A DNA stretch of 64,000 bases, taken from Marinobacter salsuginis. Its GTDB lineage: Bacteria > Pseudomonadota > Gammaproteobacteria > Pseudomonadales > Oleiphilaceae. This document shows positions 40,754 through 48,730 of the stretch, one piece after another; within the stretch, counting starts at the first letter, position 1; each line of letters begins with the position of its first letter. The translations under genes were made by a program, and so were the position numbers. The DNA lies in assembly GCF_009617755.1 (NCBI RefSeq), contig NZ_BGZH01000001.1:2294001-2358000 (forward strand), given 5' to 3'. The notes beneath the pieces were generated by a model that was not told where the DNA came from, did not search any database, and was given only the letters and a program-made list of their open reading frames with translations.

Positions 40754-43024
40754 ATGACCCTGTTGGCCGCCCTGTTCAGTCATTACCGCCGCCATCCGCT
40801 TCAGCTGCTGGCCCTGGCAGCCATGATTGTGCTCGCCACCATGCTCTGGACGGGCGTGCACCATCTCACCAGCCAGGCCCGGGCCAGTCTTGATCAGAGC
40901 GAATCGGCGGTGGCCGAACGCCAGCAGATTGCCCGCCAGGACGGTAAGCCCCTGACTGTGGAAGATTTTGTCGAGCTGCGCCGAGCAGGGCTCTGCGTGA
41001 TGCCCTGGTGGGAAGTGCCTTCGCCGCAAGGCGGTCGGGTGGTGGGTATCGACCCGTTGGCGGCCGGATGCTTTGAGAGTCCCGACAACGAAGAGGCGCC
41101 CTGGCAGGGTGAACTGAATGGTCGTCCCTTTGTTGATATCAGTGAAACGGCTGAACTCGCCGGGAAGAACGAAGGTGGATTGTCGTTGCTGATCTCCGAT
41201 GCCCACAGTGACGGGGCACTTCCTGGCGGGTATCGATTGGCGCCGTTTCGGGTTGGCCCGGATACCGGAGAGCTGGGCGACAGTTTTCTGCTGAATCTTG
41301 ACGCGCTGGGCGTGCTGGTTTTGCTGATTACCGCCTTGCTGGTTCGCAGCGTGTATCTACTGGGGATGGCGCAACGTCGAGACAGCTTCGCTTTGCTGCA
41401 CCGGTTTGGCGTCCCTCAAGCCCGAATCAACCGGCTGCTGGTCGTGGAGGTTCTGTTGTTGGCCCTGCTGTGTATTGTGCCTGGTATCTGGCTGGGGCGC
41501 TGGCTGGCGACCGGGTTGGGTAGCGGATTCGGGCGGGCCCTCAAGGGGCTGTTCGATCAGCCGTTGTACGCGGGCCAGGGTGGCAACTGGCTGGTCCCGC
41601 TTGCAACCATGCTGGCGGTGGTTCTGGCGGCTTGCCTGGCCGATTTTCTCCGTCCATGGGCCCGAGCGTTTGCGGGAAGTAGCCGCCGGTCCGGCGTTTT
41701 GGTGGTGTTGGTGCTTATCGCTGGCCTGGCCTTGTCAGCCTGGGTTACGGATCTGCTCTGGCTTTTTATCGCCGTGGCCCTGGTGTTTGTGGCTGCCGGG
41801 ATCCTTGCGCCGAGACTGATTGCCTGGCTTGCGGATTGGCGGTCCGGGCACGACCGGAATCTGCAGGCCCGCTGGCGCCATCGGGAGGTATCAGTGCTGG
41901 CGCGGCGTCTGGCACTGCCATTGGTCGCTCTGCAGTTCGCCATGGCCATGGTTCTGGCGGTTCAGGCTCTGGTGACGACCTTTGAAAATACATTTGATCG
42001 ATGGCTCGCGCAGAGACTGGAAGCGGATTATTACATTGAAGTCCCTGAATCAGCGGATGCGACCCTCGCGGTGGACTGGCTCGCTGAGCAACCGGAACTC
42101 GCAGCGTCTGGCCTGTGGCACCGGGTGATTCGCGGCCGTGCAACTTTGCCGGGCAACGGGGATGAGGCAGGCACAGAGGTGGACGTCTTTGCCATCGGCC
42201 CTGTTGGCCCTTTGGTGACCGATTGGCAGTTGTTTGAGTCAGCGTCACGGCCCTGGCAGCGCTTGCAGCAGGGCCAGGGCGTGATGGTGAATGAACAGCT
42301 GGCGCGCAGGCAGAATGTACAGGTCGGCCAGTCCCTGGAGGTAACCCTCGGAAGCGGTTCGTTCGAGTTTCCCGTGCTGGCCACCTACCCGGACTACGGT
42401 CGCCCCGCTGGCGAAATCCTGATTCATCCTTCGGTGCTTCCTGAAGACTTCGCAACCGGTTTCCAGAGCCTGTCGGTATCGCCCGGAAATCTCGACATCG
42501 AGGAAGTGACCGGTGGATTAAAGCGGGTATGGCAGGTGGATGAGCTGACGGTCCGGGACAATCGGGCTATTGAAGAACTCGCCACGGCCATCTTTGACCA
42601 GACCTTCCTGCTGACCCGGGCCATGACTACCCTGACCCTGATACTGGCGGCCACTGCCCTGTTGATGATGGGCTGGGTCTTCTTCTCCACCCGGGCCTGG
42701 TATTTCCGGCTTTTGGTCGTCTGGGGACTATCCGTGCGACAAGCGTCGGCCCAACTGATCCGGCTGTCAGTGACGTTGACCGCTGCAATTACCCTGCTGG
42801 CCCTGCCGCTTGGCATCTGGCTGACGTGGGTTCTGGTGCATCGCATTAATCCTATCGCGTTTGGCTGGTCCCTGCCCATGGCGGTCTATCCCCGGTTCTG
42901 GCTGGAGCTTGGGGTGTTGAGTCTGCTGATTGGCCTCAGCATCGGCCTGCTGATGATGCGCCAGTTGAAATCACCGACGGTTGCCCCTGTGAACGCCAAC
43001 GCGCTGGCGGGAGGTGAGCGATGA
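40754..43024 (+). CDS. FtsX-family ABC permease, two-repeat
   Basis: Integral membrane protein of 756 residues in two FtsX-like halves. Helix near 15-35, a periplasmic region about 40-190, three helices around 195-320, further helices about 340-415, a second periplasmic domain (about 415-610) and three C-terminal helices. This is the AttFG-like fused permease form. No catalytic motifs expected. The start at 40754 follows the ATPase gene by 7 bp. It overlaps the lipoprotein gene as ATGA. Partner of the ATPase at 40063. Confidence 0.82.
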   Translation: MTLLAALFSHYRRHPLQLLALAAMIVLATMLWTGVHHLTSQARASLDQSESAVAERQQIARQDGKPLTVEDFVELRRAGLCVMPWWEVPSPQGGRVVGIDPLAAGCFESPDNEEAPWQGELNGRPFVDISETAELAGKNEGGLSLLISDAHSDGALPGGYRLAPFRVGPDTGELGDSFLLNLDALGVLVLLITALLVRSVYLLGMAQRRDSFALLHRFGVPQARINRLLVVEVLLLALLCIVPGIWLGRWLATGLGSGFGRALKGLFDQPLYAGQGGNWLVPLATMLAVVLAACLADFLRPWARAFAGSSRRSGVLVVLVLIAGLALSAWVTDLLWLFIAVALVFVAAGILAPRLIAWLADWRSGHDRNLQARWRHREVSVLARRLALPLVALQFAMAMVLAVQALVTTFENTFDRWLAQRLEADYYIEVPESADATLAVDWLAEQPELAASGLWHRVIRGRATLPGNGDEAGTEVDVFAIGPVGPLVTDWQLFESASRPWQRLQQGQGVMVNEQLARRQNVQVGQSLEVTLGSGSFEFPVLATYPDYGRPAGEILIHPSVLPEDFATGFQSLSVSPGNLDIEEVTGGLKRVWQVDELTVRDNRAIEELATAIFDQTFLLTRAMTTLTLILAATALLMMGWVFFSTRAWYFRLLVVWGLSVRQASAQLIRLSVTLTAAITLLALPLGIWLTWVLVHRINPIAFGWSLPMAVYPRFWLELGVLSLLIGLSIGLLMMRQLKSPTVAPVNANALAGGER

Positions 43025-44103
43025 GACGCTGGATACTGATGTTGTTCATCTTGGCTCTGGCCGGTTGTTCGGAGTCACAACAAGAAGCAGGGTTCGCCGG
43101 ACTGGCGGGTGTCGCAGAAAACGACGCCGAAGTGCCCTTCCTTCAGCCCGGGCCGGGCGACCGCCTGATATTTCCCGATGATTTCGGCCCGCACCCGCAA
43201 CACCGGATCGAATGGTGGTATCTGACCGCCAATTTGAGGACTGAAGAAGGTGAGCCGTTGGGCCTGCAATGGACCCAGTTCCGCCAAGCCATTACGCCCA
43301 GACCGGCAGATGCTGAACCTCCTGAGGCAGCCGACTGGCCCCTGGAAGCGGCCTGGATGGCCCATGCCGCGGTGAGCTTTGATGCCCGGCACTACTTTGC
43401 AGAGAAACTGGCCCGGGGCGATGTCGGCCATGCCGGCGCACAGGCGCAGCCACTGGCCGTCTGGCTGGACGACTGGCAGCTTGAGGCAACATCCGAAAGC
43501 GAGTCATGGCGGTTGCAGCTGGCGGCGGATGGCTGGTCCTACGACTTGTCCCTCTCGATCAATGGCAAGCCTGTTGCGCACGGTGATAACGGCTTCAGTG
43601 CCAAATCCGCTGATGGTGAGGGTTCGATGTATTTCAGTCTGGTGGACCTGCACATCGAGGGTACGGTCACGCTGGGTAATGAGACACTTGAGGTTGCGGG
43701 CAAGGGCTGGTTCGACCGGGAGTGGAGCAGTCAGTTTCTCAAATCTGGCCAGCAGGGCTGGGACTGGTTTGCGCTGCACCTGGAGTCGGGTGACAAATTG
43801 ATGGCTTTCCAGCTTCGGGAAGAAGGCGGAGGTTTTCGTTCCGGAACCTGGATTCCGGAGGATGGCGAGCCCGTAGCGCTTCAGCCCAGTCAGCTTCGCA
43901 TTCGCCCGGAGGAACCAGACGCCCGGGGCTTTCCCCGCCTTTGGCGTCTGGAGGTTCCGGATTATGGGGTGAGCCTTGAAATTTCGGCTCCCCCTGGAAA
44001 CTACCTGAATGACGGGCTTTACCCTTATTGGGAAAGCCCTGTCACCGTCGCCGGCAGCCACTCTGGCGAGGGCTACATGGAATTGACCGGCTACGGCGAC
44101 TGA
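43021..44103 (+). CDS. AttH/CrtC-type lipocalin-like lipoprotein
   Basis: Predicted lipoprotein of 360 residues: signal peptide with lipobox LALAG-C (Cys16). The mature part resembles the AttH/CrtC-like lipocalin family (double calycin fold), with the hallmark FGPHPQHRIEWWYLTANL and KGWFDREWSSQF. CrtC relatives hydrate carotenoids, but AttH-type proteins pair with an ABC exporter and are of unknown substrate. Here the ATPase-permease pair just upstream fits the second class. The protein may hold a hydrophobic ligand for transfer across the periplasm. Convergent with the amt gene, 11 bp apart. Confidence 0.84.
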   Translation: MRRWILMLFILALAGCSESQQEAGFAGLAGVAENDAEVPFLQPGPGDRLIFPDDFGPHPQHRIEWWYLTANLRTEEGEPLGLQWTQFRQAITPRPADAEPPEAADWPLEAAWMAHAAVSFDARHYFAEKLARGDVGHAGAQAQPLAVWLDDWQLEATSESESWRLQLAADGWSYDLSLSINGKPVAHGDNGFSAKSADGEGSMYFSLVDLHIEGTVTLGNETLEVAGKGWFDREWSSQFLKSGQQGWDWFALHLESGDKLMAFQLREEGGGFRSGTWIPEDGEPVALQPSQLRIRPEEPDARGFPRLWRLEVPDYGVSLEISAPPGNYLNDGLYPYWESPVTVAGSHSGEGYMELTGYGD

Positions 44104-44114
44104 ACACTCAGTGC

Positions 44115-45323
44115 TTATTCGACCGCGGTTGCCCCGATCCGGTGGATGCTCAGGTCCGCCCCGTTGAACTCTTCTTCTTCGGTCAGACGCAGTCCGGAAA
44201 TGGCGTTGATAACCCCATAGACAATCAGACCGCCCACAAAGGCCACCACCACGCCGGCCACCGAGCCGATGATCTGGGACATCAGGCTGACGCCGCCGAG
44301 ACCACCAAGCGCCTCCTGGCCAAAGATGCCGCAGGCAATCGCGCCCCAGACACCACAGACACCGTGCAGGGGCCAGACACCCAGGACATCGTCCAGGCGC
44401 TCGATCTTGGCCTGGGCCCACTCGAACAGATACACGAAGATAGCGCCGGCGACACCGCCCGTTACCAGGGCGCCTACAGGATGCATCAGGTCTGAGCCGG
44501 CACACACGGCCACCAGCCCGGCCAGTGGGCCGTTGTGGATAAAGCCCGGGTCCTTGCGGCCCAGCAGCATGGACACCAGGATGCCGCCTACCATCGCCAT
44601 AAGGCTGTTTACGGCGACCAGGCCGCTGATGCCGTCCAGGGTCTGGGCGGACATGACGTTGAAGCCAAACCAGCCGACGGTCAGGATCCAGGCGCCCAGG
44701 GCCAGGAAGGGAATGTTGGAGGGGGCAAAAGCCACCACCTTGCCATTACGGTAGCGACCATTTCGTGCACCGAGGACCAGAACGGCCGCCAGGGCGATCC
44801 AGCCGCCCACTGCATGCACTACAACGGAGCCGGCGAAGTCGTGAAAGGACGCACCAAACTGGTTCTCCAGCCAGCCCTGGAAGCCATAGTTGCCGTTCCA
44901 GATCAGCCCCTCAAAGAAGGGGTAGATAAAGGCGACAATCAGGCCCGAGGCAATCAGCATCGGATAGAACTTTGCCCGTTCAGCGATACCACCGGAGACA
45001 ATCGCGGGGATGGCTGCGGCGAAGGTCATCAGGAAGAAAAACTTCACCAAATCATAGCCGTTGGCGGCGGTGAGCTCGGCGGCACCGCTCATGAAATGGC
45101 TGCCGTAGGCAATGTAGTAGCCGATGAAGAAATACGCCACGGCAGAGATGCCAAAGTCGGTCATGATCTTGACCAGGGCGTTGACCTGGTTCTTGTGGCG
45201 AACGGTGCCTACTTCCAGAAAAGCAAAGCCGGCATGCATGGCCAGCACCATAATGGCGCCGATGAGGATGAACAGCGTGTTGGCGCTTTCAGTCAGGGTG
45301 TGTACTGCACTCGTGATGTCCAC
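44115..45323 (-). CDS. amt: Ammonium transporter (Amt family)
   Basis: Inner-membrane ammonium channel, 402 residues and 11 helices. Amt signature DFAGSVVVHAVGGWIALAAV, with pore His-like residues in FHDFAGS and HPVGALV. Starts at GTG 45323 with AGGAG 10 bp upstream. The gene is not paired with glnK, which normally precedes amtB. Its promoter is sigma54-type with an NtrC-like site upstream, so nitrogen control is expected. Convergent with the AttH-type lipoprotein. Confidence 0.9.
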   Translation of the reverse strand: MDITSAVHTLTESANTLFILIGAIMVLAMHAGFAFLEVGTVRHKNQVNALVKIMTDFGISAVAYFFIGYYIAYGSHFMSGAAELTAANGYDLVKFFFLMTFAAAIPAIVSGGIAERAKFYPMLIASGLIVAFIYPFFEGLIWNGNYGFQGWLENQFGASFHDFAGSVVVHAVGGWIALAAVLVLGARNGRYRNGKVVAFAPSNIPFLALGAWILTVGWFGFNVMSAQTLDGISGLVAVNSLMAMVGGILVSMLLGRKDPGFIHNGPLAGLVAVCAGSDLMHPVGALVTGGVAGAIFVYLFEWAQAKIERLDDVLGVWPLHGVCGVWGAIACGIFGQEALGGLGGVSLMSQIIGSVAGVVVAFVGGLIVYGVINAISGLRLTEEEEFNGADLSIHRIGATAVE

Positions 45324-45546
45324 GGGTTTTCGCTCCTGATGTTGTGTGTCCGGCCTCTAGCGGGCCGCTTTACGTTGAGTTGTGCATTGATGAGGTGCAG
45401 CTAAAGCAAGAGCTGTTCCAAAATAATGCGTTTCAAGAGCGGAAGGGCAGTTGGGTGGTTCTGGAAAGATGTGAAAGACGTGTTTTAGAGCCAAAGTGCA
45501 CTAGTATTGTGCGTTTTGGTGTCGGGCGCACCAAAATAGAGTGCGC
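45324..45546 (-). promoter_or_regulatory. Sigma54/NtrC control region of amt
   Basis: Minus-strand element TGGAACAGCTCTTGC at 45420-45406: GG (45419-45418), exactly 10 bp, then GC (45407-45406), matching the -24/-12 sigma54 consensus TGGCAC-N5-TTGC. The start would be near 45394, about 70 nt before the GTG. An NtrC-like site GCAC-TAGTATT-GTGC lies at 45498-45512, roughly 105-120 bp upstream of the start. A second dyad TTTTGGTG-N7-CACCAAAA lies at 45514-45536. Confidence 0.75.
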
Positions 45547-46464
45547 TTACCAGCTGATTTCGTTTGATGTCGAGCTGTCGGATTCGATCCCGAGTGCCGA
45601 CTGGTCATCGTCCGATTCGGACTGGATCAGTTCCCGGAGGCGAACCTCCTGTTCCTGCATCGGGCCGGAGAGATCGATGATGATTTCCACGCGCCGGTTC
45701 TTGGCCCGGTTTTCTGCTGAGCTGTTCGGAACTCTGGGTTCGGTATCCGCCAGTCCGGTGACGGAAAGCCGGGTGGGTTCAACCTGGTCCCGGGCGACCA
45801 GCACGTTGGCCACCGCAGCGGCCCGGGCAGCCGACAGATCCCAGTTGCTGTAGAAGCGATCGGTACGGATAGGCACGTTGTCGGTGTGCCCCTCAATGGT
45901 CAGGTCGCCGGGGATGCCCTCAATAACCTCGGCCATGTCCAGCAACAGGCCCTCAAATTCCCAGGTCAGCTGAGCCGAACCTGAGGGAAAAGAACCTTTT
46001 TCTTCCACCCGGATCACGATTCGCCGCTGATCCTCGCTCACATTGATGCGCCCATCGGCGATCGCCGGCTCCAGCACCTTGAGGATTTCGTCCATGGTTT
46101 CCTGCAGCTGCTCTTCCATGGCAGCCTCCACGGCCATGTCGGTCGGGCTTTTCAGGGTCTGCAGCTCGGGGGCTTCCTCTGTGGTGGTCTGTTTGACCTC
46201 GTTGACCACGGTGGGCTCGGGCGGTGCGGGAGAAAACTTGTCGAAAATGGGGCTGGTACCCTTGGGTATTTCCAGGGCCGGCACGTCCCGCTGAACGCCG
46301 AAGGCTTTGGAGAGTTCACCGGCGATCTGCTTGAACTTCTGGGCATCAATCTCCGAGAAGGACAGCAGCAACACGAAGAAGCACATCAGCAGGGACATGA
46401 GATCGGCGAAGGTAACTACCCACGCCGGAATCCCCGGTTTTTCCTCTTCAGGCAATTCATCCAT
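45547..46464 (-). CDS. pomB: Flagellar stator protein, PomB/MotB type
   Basis: Stator subunit anchoring the motor to peptidoglycan. 305 residues: one helix (about 15-38) with channel Asp21 (FADLMSLLMCFFVLLLSF), a plug/linker, and a C-terminal OmpA-like domain (about 165-280: IEGHTDNVPIRTDRFYSNWDLSAARA). The Cys in LMCFF and helix pattern resemble sodium-type PomB more than E. coli MotB. The C-terminus adds an acidic Ser/Asp tail of about 30 residues. Overlaps nothing but follows pomA by 2 bp, so they are cotranslated. Confidence 0.88.
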   Translation of the reverse strand: MDELPEEEKPGIPAWVVTFADLMSLLMCFFVLLLSFSEIDAQKFKQIAGELSKAFGVQRDVPALEIPKGTSPIFDKFSPAPPEPTVVNEVKQTTTEEAPELQTLKSPTDMAVEAAMEEQLQETMDEILKVLEPAIADGRINVSEDQRRIVIRVEEKGSFPSGSAQLTWEFEGLLLDMAEVIEGIPGDLTIEGHTDNVPIRTDRFYSNWDLSAARAAAVANVLVARDQVEPTRLSVTGLADTEPRVPNSSAENRAKNRRVEIIIDLSGPMQEQEVRLRELIQSESDDDQSALGIESDSSTSNEISW

Positions 46465-46466
46465 GG

Positions 46467-47237
46467 TCAGGCGCCTTCAGCTGCTGCCGCTTTCTCGCGT
46501 TCCTTGGGGGGCAGGTAGCTCGACAGCATCTGCTCGATGATCCGGGGATTGGTGCCTTCCTGAATGGCCACCAGGGCATCAATGTACAGCGACTGCATGC
46601 GCGCTTCCTCGGTCATCCGCAGGGAGAGCTTGTCGGCAATCGGAGTCGCGATCATGGTGGCAATCATGGCGCCATACAGTGTGGTCAACAGTGCGACCGC
46701 CATGGCAGGGCCGATGGACTTCGGGTCTTCCATGTTCGACAGCATCTGAACCAGACCAATCAGCGTGCCGATCATGCCCATGGCCGGCGCCACATCGGCC
46801 ATGGCCGTGAATACCTTGGCGCCAGAACGGTTGTGGTCGAGGGTCATCAGGCGCTCCTTGTTCAGGAGCTCCTTGATGGTCTTGCCGTCCTGACCGTCCA
46901 CCAGCATCTGTATACCCTGGGCCAGGAACGGGCTGCTGATCTCTCTATCCTCCAGCCCAAGAACGCCCTCTTTGCGGGCCACGTTGGCGATATCCACCAG
47001 CTCTTCAATGCTGGCCTGGGTTTCGGGCAGCTTGAACTTGAAGGCCCGAGCGGCCGCTTTGAAGGCGCCAAGAAACTGGGCGACGCTGAACTTGGCCAAC
47101 ACCACGAACATGGTGCCACCCACAACAATCAGCAATGAAGCAGGGTTGATAAATACGGAAGGTGAAACACCAAGAATAACGGCGGATGCAATCAGCAGAA
47201 TAGCGCCGGCAAGACCGATGAGAGTGGCTAAATCCAC
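46467..47237 (-). CDS. pomA: Flagellar stator protein, PomA/MotA type
   Basis: Ion-channel subunit of 256 residues and four helices: MDLATLIGLAGAILLIASAVIL at the start, VIVGGT-like SLLIVVGGTMF, cytoplasmic loop with charged residues (about 50-150: EELVDIANVARKEGVLGLE), then MGMIGTLIGLVQML with the conserved Pro of APAMGMIG, and AVALLTTLYGAM. Starts at GTG 47237 after GGAG. The sequence favours sodium-type PomA. It is transcribed with pomB away from the amt control region. Confidence 0.89.
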   Translation of the reverse strand: MDLATLIGLAGAILLIASAVILGVSPSVFINPASLLIVVGGTMFVVLAKFSVAQFLGAFKAAARAFKFKLPETQASIEELVDIANVARKEGVLGLEDREISSPFLAQGIQMLVDGQDGKTIKELLNKERLMTLDHNRSGAKVFTAMADVAPAMGMIGTLIGLVQMLSNMEDPKSIGPAMAVALLTTLYGAMIATMIATPIADKLSLRMTEEARMQSLYIDALVAIQEGTNPRIIEQMLSSYLPPKEREKAAAAEGA

Positions 47238-47306
47238 GACAACTCCAGATTTGATTCAGGTGTTCCTACAGCAGGGGCGGGAGAATACCGTCAGTTCAGA
47301 AATTAA

Positions 47307-47726
47307 TCAATTCGCACTGACCCGGTTTTCAGATTCTTCCTGATGTTCCTTCCACGCAGCGTAGCGGAGCAGATCGGATTCTACCAGTTTCAGACACAGG
47401 GCCACGACGCCGGCATCGTCGATAAATCCGAAGCCGAACAGAAGGTCGGGAATGACATCCAGCGGATTCAGCACGTACAGGAGTGCCCCTGCCACTGCCG
47501 CGATTGTCTTCCAGGGTACGCTCCGGTAATTGCCGTACCAGTAGTCGCGGATCATGGAAAACATCAGCTTGATGTCGCCGCTGAAGCGTGCCAGCTTGCC
47601 GCTACCCTTCACCTTTTCTTCGATCGCGCGTTGCCGTTCAAGCAGAGTCTCAAGGTCGGACCGGTGTACCTTGCTGGCCTCGGCATCGAGTTGTTCCCGG
47701 GCATCTTTCTGGTTGAACACTGCCAT
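47307..47726 (-). CDS. YkvA-family (DUF1232) membrane protein
   Basis: 139-residue protein with a DUF1232 segment: SVPWKTIAAVAGALLYVLNPLDVIPDLLFGFGFIDDAGVVAL. A charged N-terminal half (coiled-coil-like, LETLLERQRAIEEKVKG) precedes two hydrophobic segments. The ATG 47726 has AAGGAA upstream; the longer frame to 47828 overlaps the next gene on the same strand. Function of YkvA proteins is not established. Lies upstream of pomA, on the same strand, 69 bp away. Confidence 0.8.
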   Translation of the reverse strand: MAVFNQKDAREQLDAEASKVHRSDLETLLERQRAIEEKVKGSGKLARFSGDIKLMFSMIRDYWYGNYRSVPWKTIAAVAGALLYVLNPLDVIPDLLFGFGFIDDAGVVALCLKLVESDLLRYAAWKEHQEESENRVSAN

Positions 47727-47800
47727 TGCGTAGGTTCCTTGCTTGTTACCTGAGTGTTCATGATCGCGCAGCCATGCCTGCAATGCCAATGGTGCGATGC

Positions 47801-48058
47801 TTACCGATGCTTGTACTGGGTCGGGCAATAGCCCCGACTCACCCCTTCGGGCCGCAACTGGCGGTGTTTGGTGCTGCGTCCGGTTACCCGCTTGCGCCAG
47901 AGCCGGAAGCTTGAAGGCTTCAGCTCACGTCGCATCAGGCGGATGACGTCTTTCTCCTGAAGGCCATAGAGGGCTTCGATGGCCTCGAAGGGGGTGCGAT
48001 CTTCCCAGGCCATCTCGATAATGCGGGAGAGGTCTGCAGAGTCGAATTGCGCGGACAT
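47801..48058 (-). CDS. Small conserved protein, TIGR03643/DUF2805 type
   Basis: 85 residues, no signal or membrane segment. The family core is SRIIEMAWEDRTPFEAIEALYGLQEKDVIRLMRRELKPSSFRLWRKRVTGR with a helix-turn-helix look in the first half, followed by a basic tail RSTKHRQLRPEGVSRGYCPTQYKHR. The function is unknown; nucleic acid binding is plausible from the basic tail. In many genomes it neighbours cryptochrome/photolyase genes, and here one is about 3 kb away. Divided from the DTW gene by 72 bp. Confidence 0.78.
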   Translation of the reverse strand: MSAQFDSADLSRIIEMAWEDRTPFEAIEALYGLQEKDVIRLMRRELKPSSFRLWRKRVTGRSTKHRQLRPEGVSRGYCPTQYKHR

Positions 48059-48130
48059 GGGGTGCTCTCGGTTTTGTTCAGGTTTCCGGAGATTACGTCC
48101 GCATCGGCCGCTCGTCTCACCCGCATCGGT

Positions 48131-48724
48131 TTATTGATAATGCTTGTGCAGCCGGGCCGGGATCTGGGCGAGCTGTTTGTCCACCAGTGAGCGCACGGCT
48201 CTGGAAATGGGCCGGGTATCCAGGCCCGGCTCGACCACGTTCAGCAGATAGGCAACCGCCTCTGCTGTGGCCAGGTGTTGCTTGCCCGGGGCCTTTCGGA
48301 TGGCGTAGGCAGACGCCGGAGGTTCCGCCAAATGGAAGCGGGGCAGCGCCGCCAGGGCAGGATTCTGATGCAGGATCTTTGCGGCCTTACGCCAGGTTCC
48401 GTCCAGAATGATCCAGTGATGGATGTCATGGAGGTTTGCGCATTCGAGCGTGTCGCTGCCGGGACCGGGGAACAGCAGCGCGGAATGTCCGGCTTCTGTG
48501 TGTGGATTGAAGCCGGCCTGGTCAAAATCGTCTGGCGTCTCGCCCTGGAAAACGTCGACTCTGGCGAGGCATTGGGCCAGTATGCGCACGGTACCCTTGG
48601 GGTGACCCACCTCGGTTGGGTGTTGAAGGACCGAAACCCGGGTACTGTTCGGCACCGGGGCACAGGCTTCACAGACACAGATATTCAGGTGCATGCCGCA
48701 ATCGGCACAGATCGGCCTGGGCAA
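48131..48724 (-). CDS. DTW-domain tRNA-uridine aminocarboxypropyltransferase
   Basis: 197-residue enzyme of the DTW family, which uses S-adenosylmethionine to add acp3 to U47 of tRNA (TapT/YfiP in E. coli). Signature LDGTWRKA (position about 125) carries the DGTW core, and the N-terminal CADCGMHLNICVCEAC is the usual zinc-binding Cys cluster. Start MPRP at 48724. Slightly shorter than E. coli YfiP. No partner is near. Confidence 0.85.
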   Translation of the reverse strand: MPRPICADCGMHLNICVCEACAPVPNSTRVSVLQHPTEVGHPKGTVRILAQCLARVDVFQGETPDDFDQAGFNPHTEAGHSALLFPGPGSDTLECANLHDIHHWIILDGTWRKAAKILHQNPALAALPRFHLAEPPASAYAIRKAPGKQHLATAEAVAYLLNVVEPGLDTRPISRAVRSLVDKQLAQIPARLHKHYQ

Positions 48725-48730
48725 CGCCTG

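Noticed and set aside
45527..45544. Second NtrC site GCAC-N9-GTGC
   Set aside because: The spacer is 9 bp rather than 7, so it does not fit the NtrC dimer rule.
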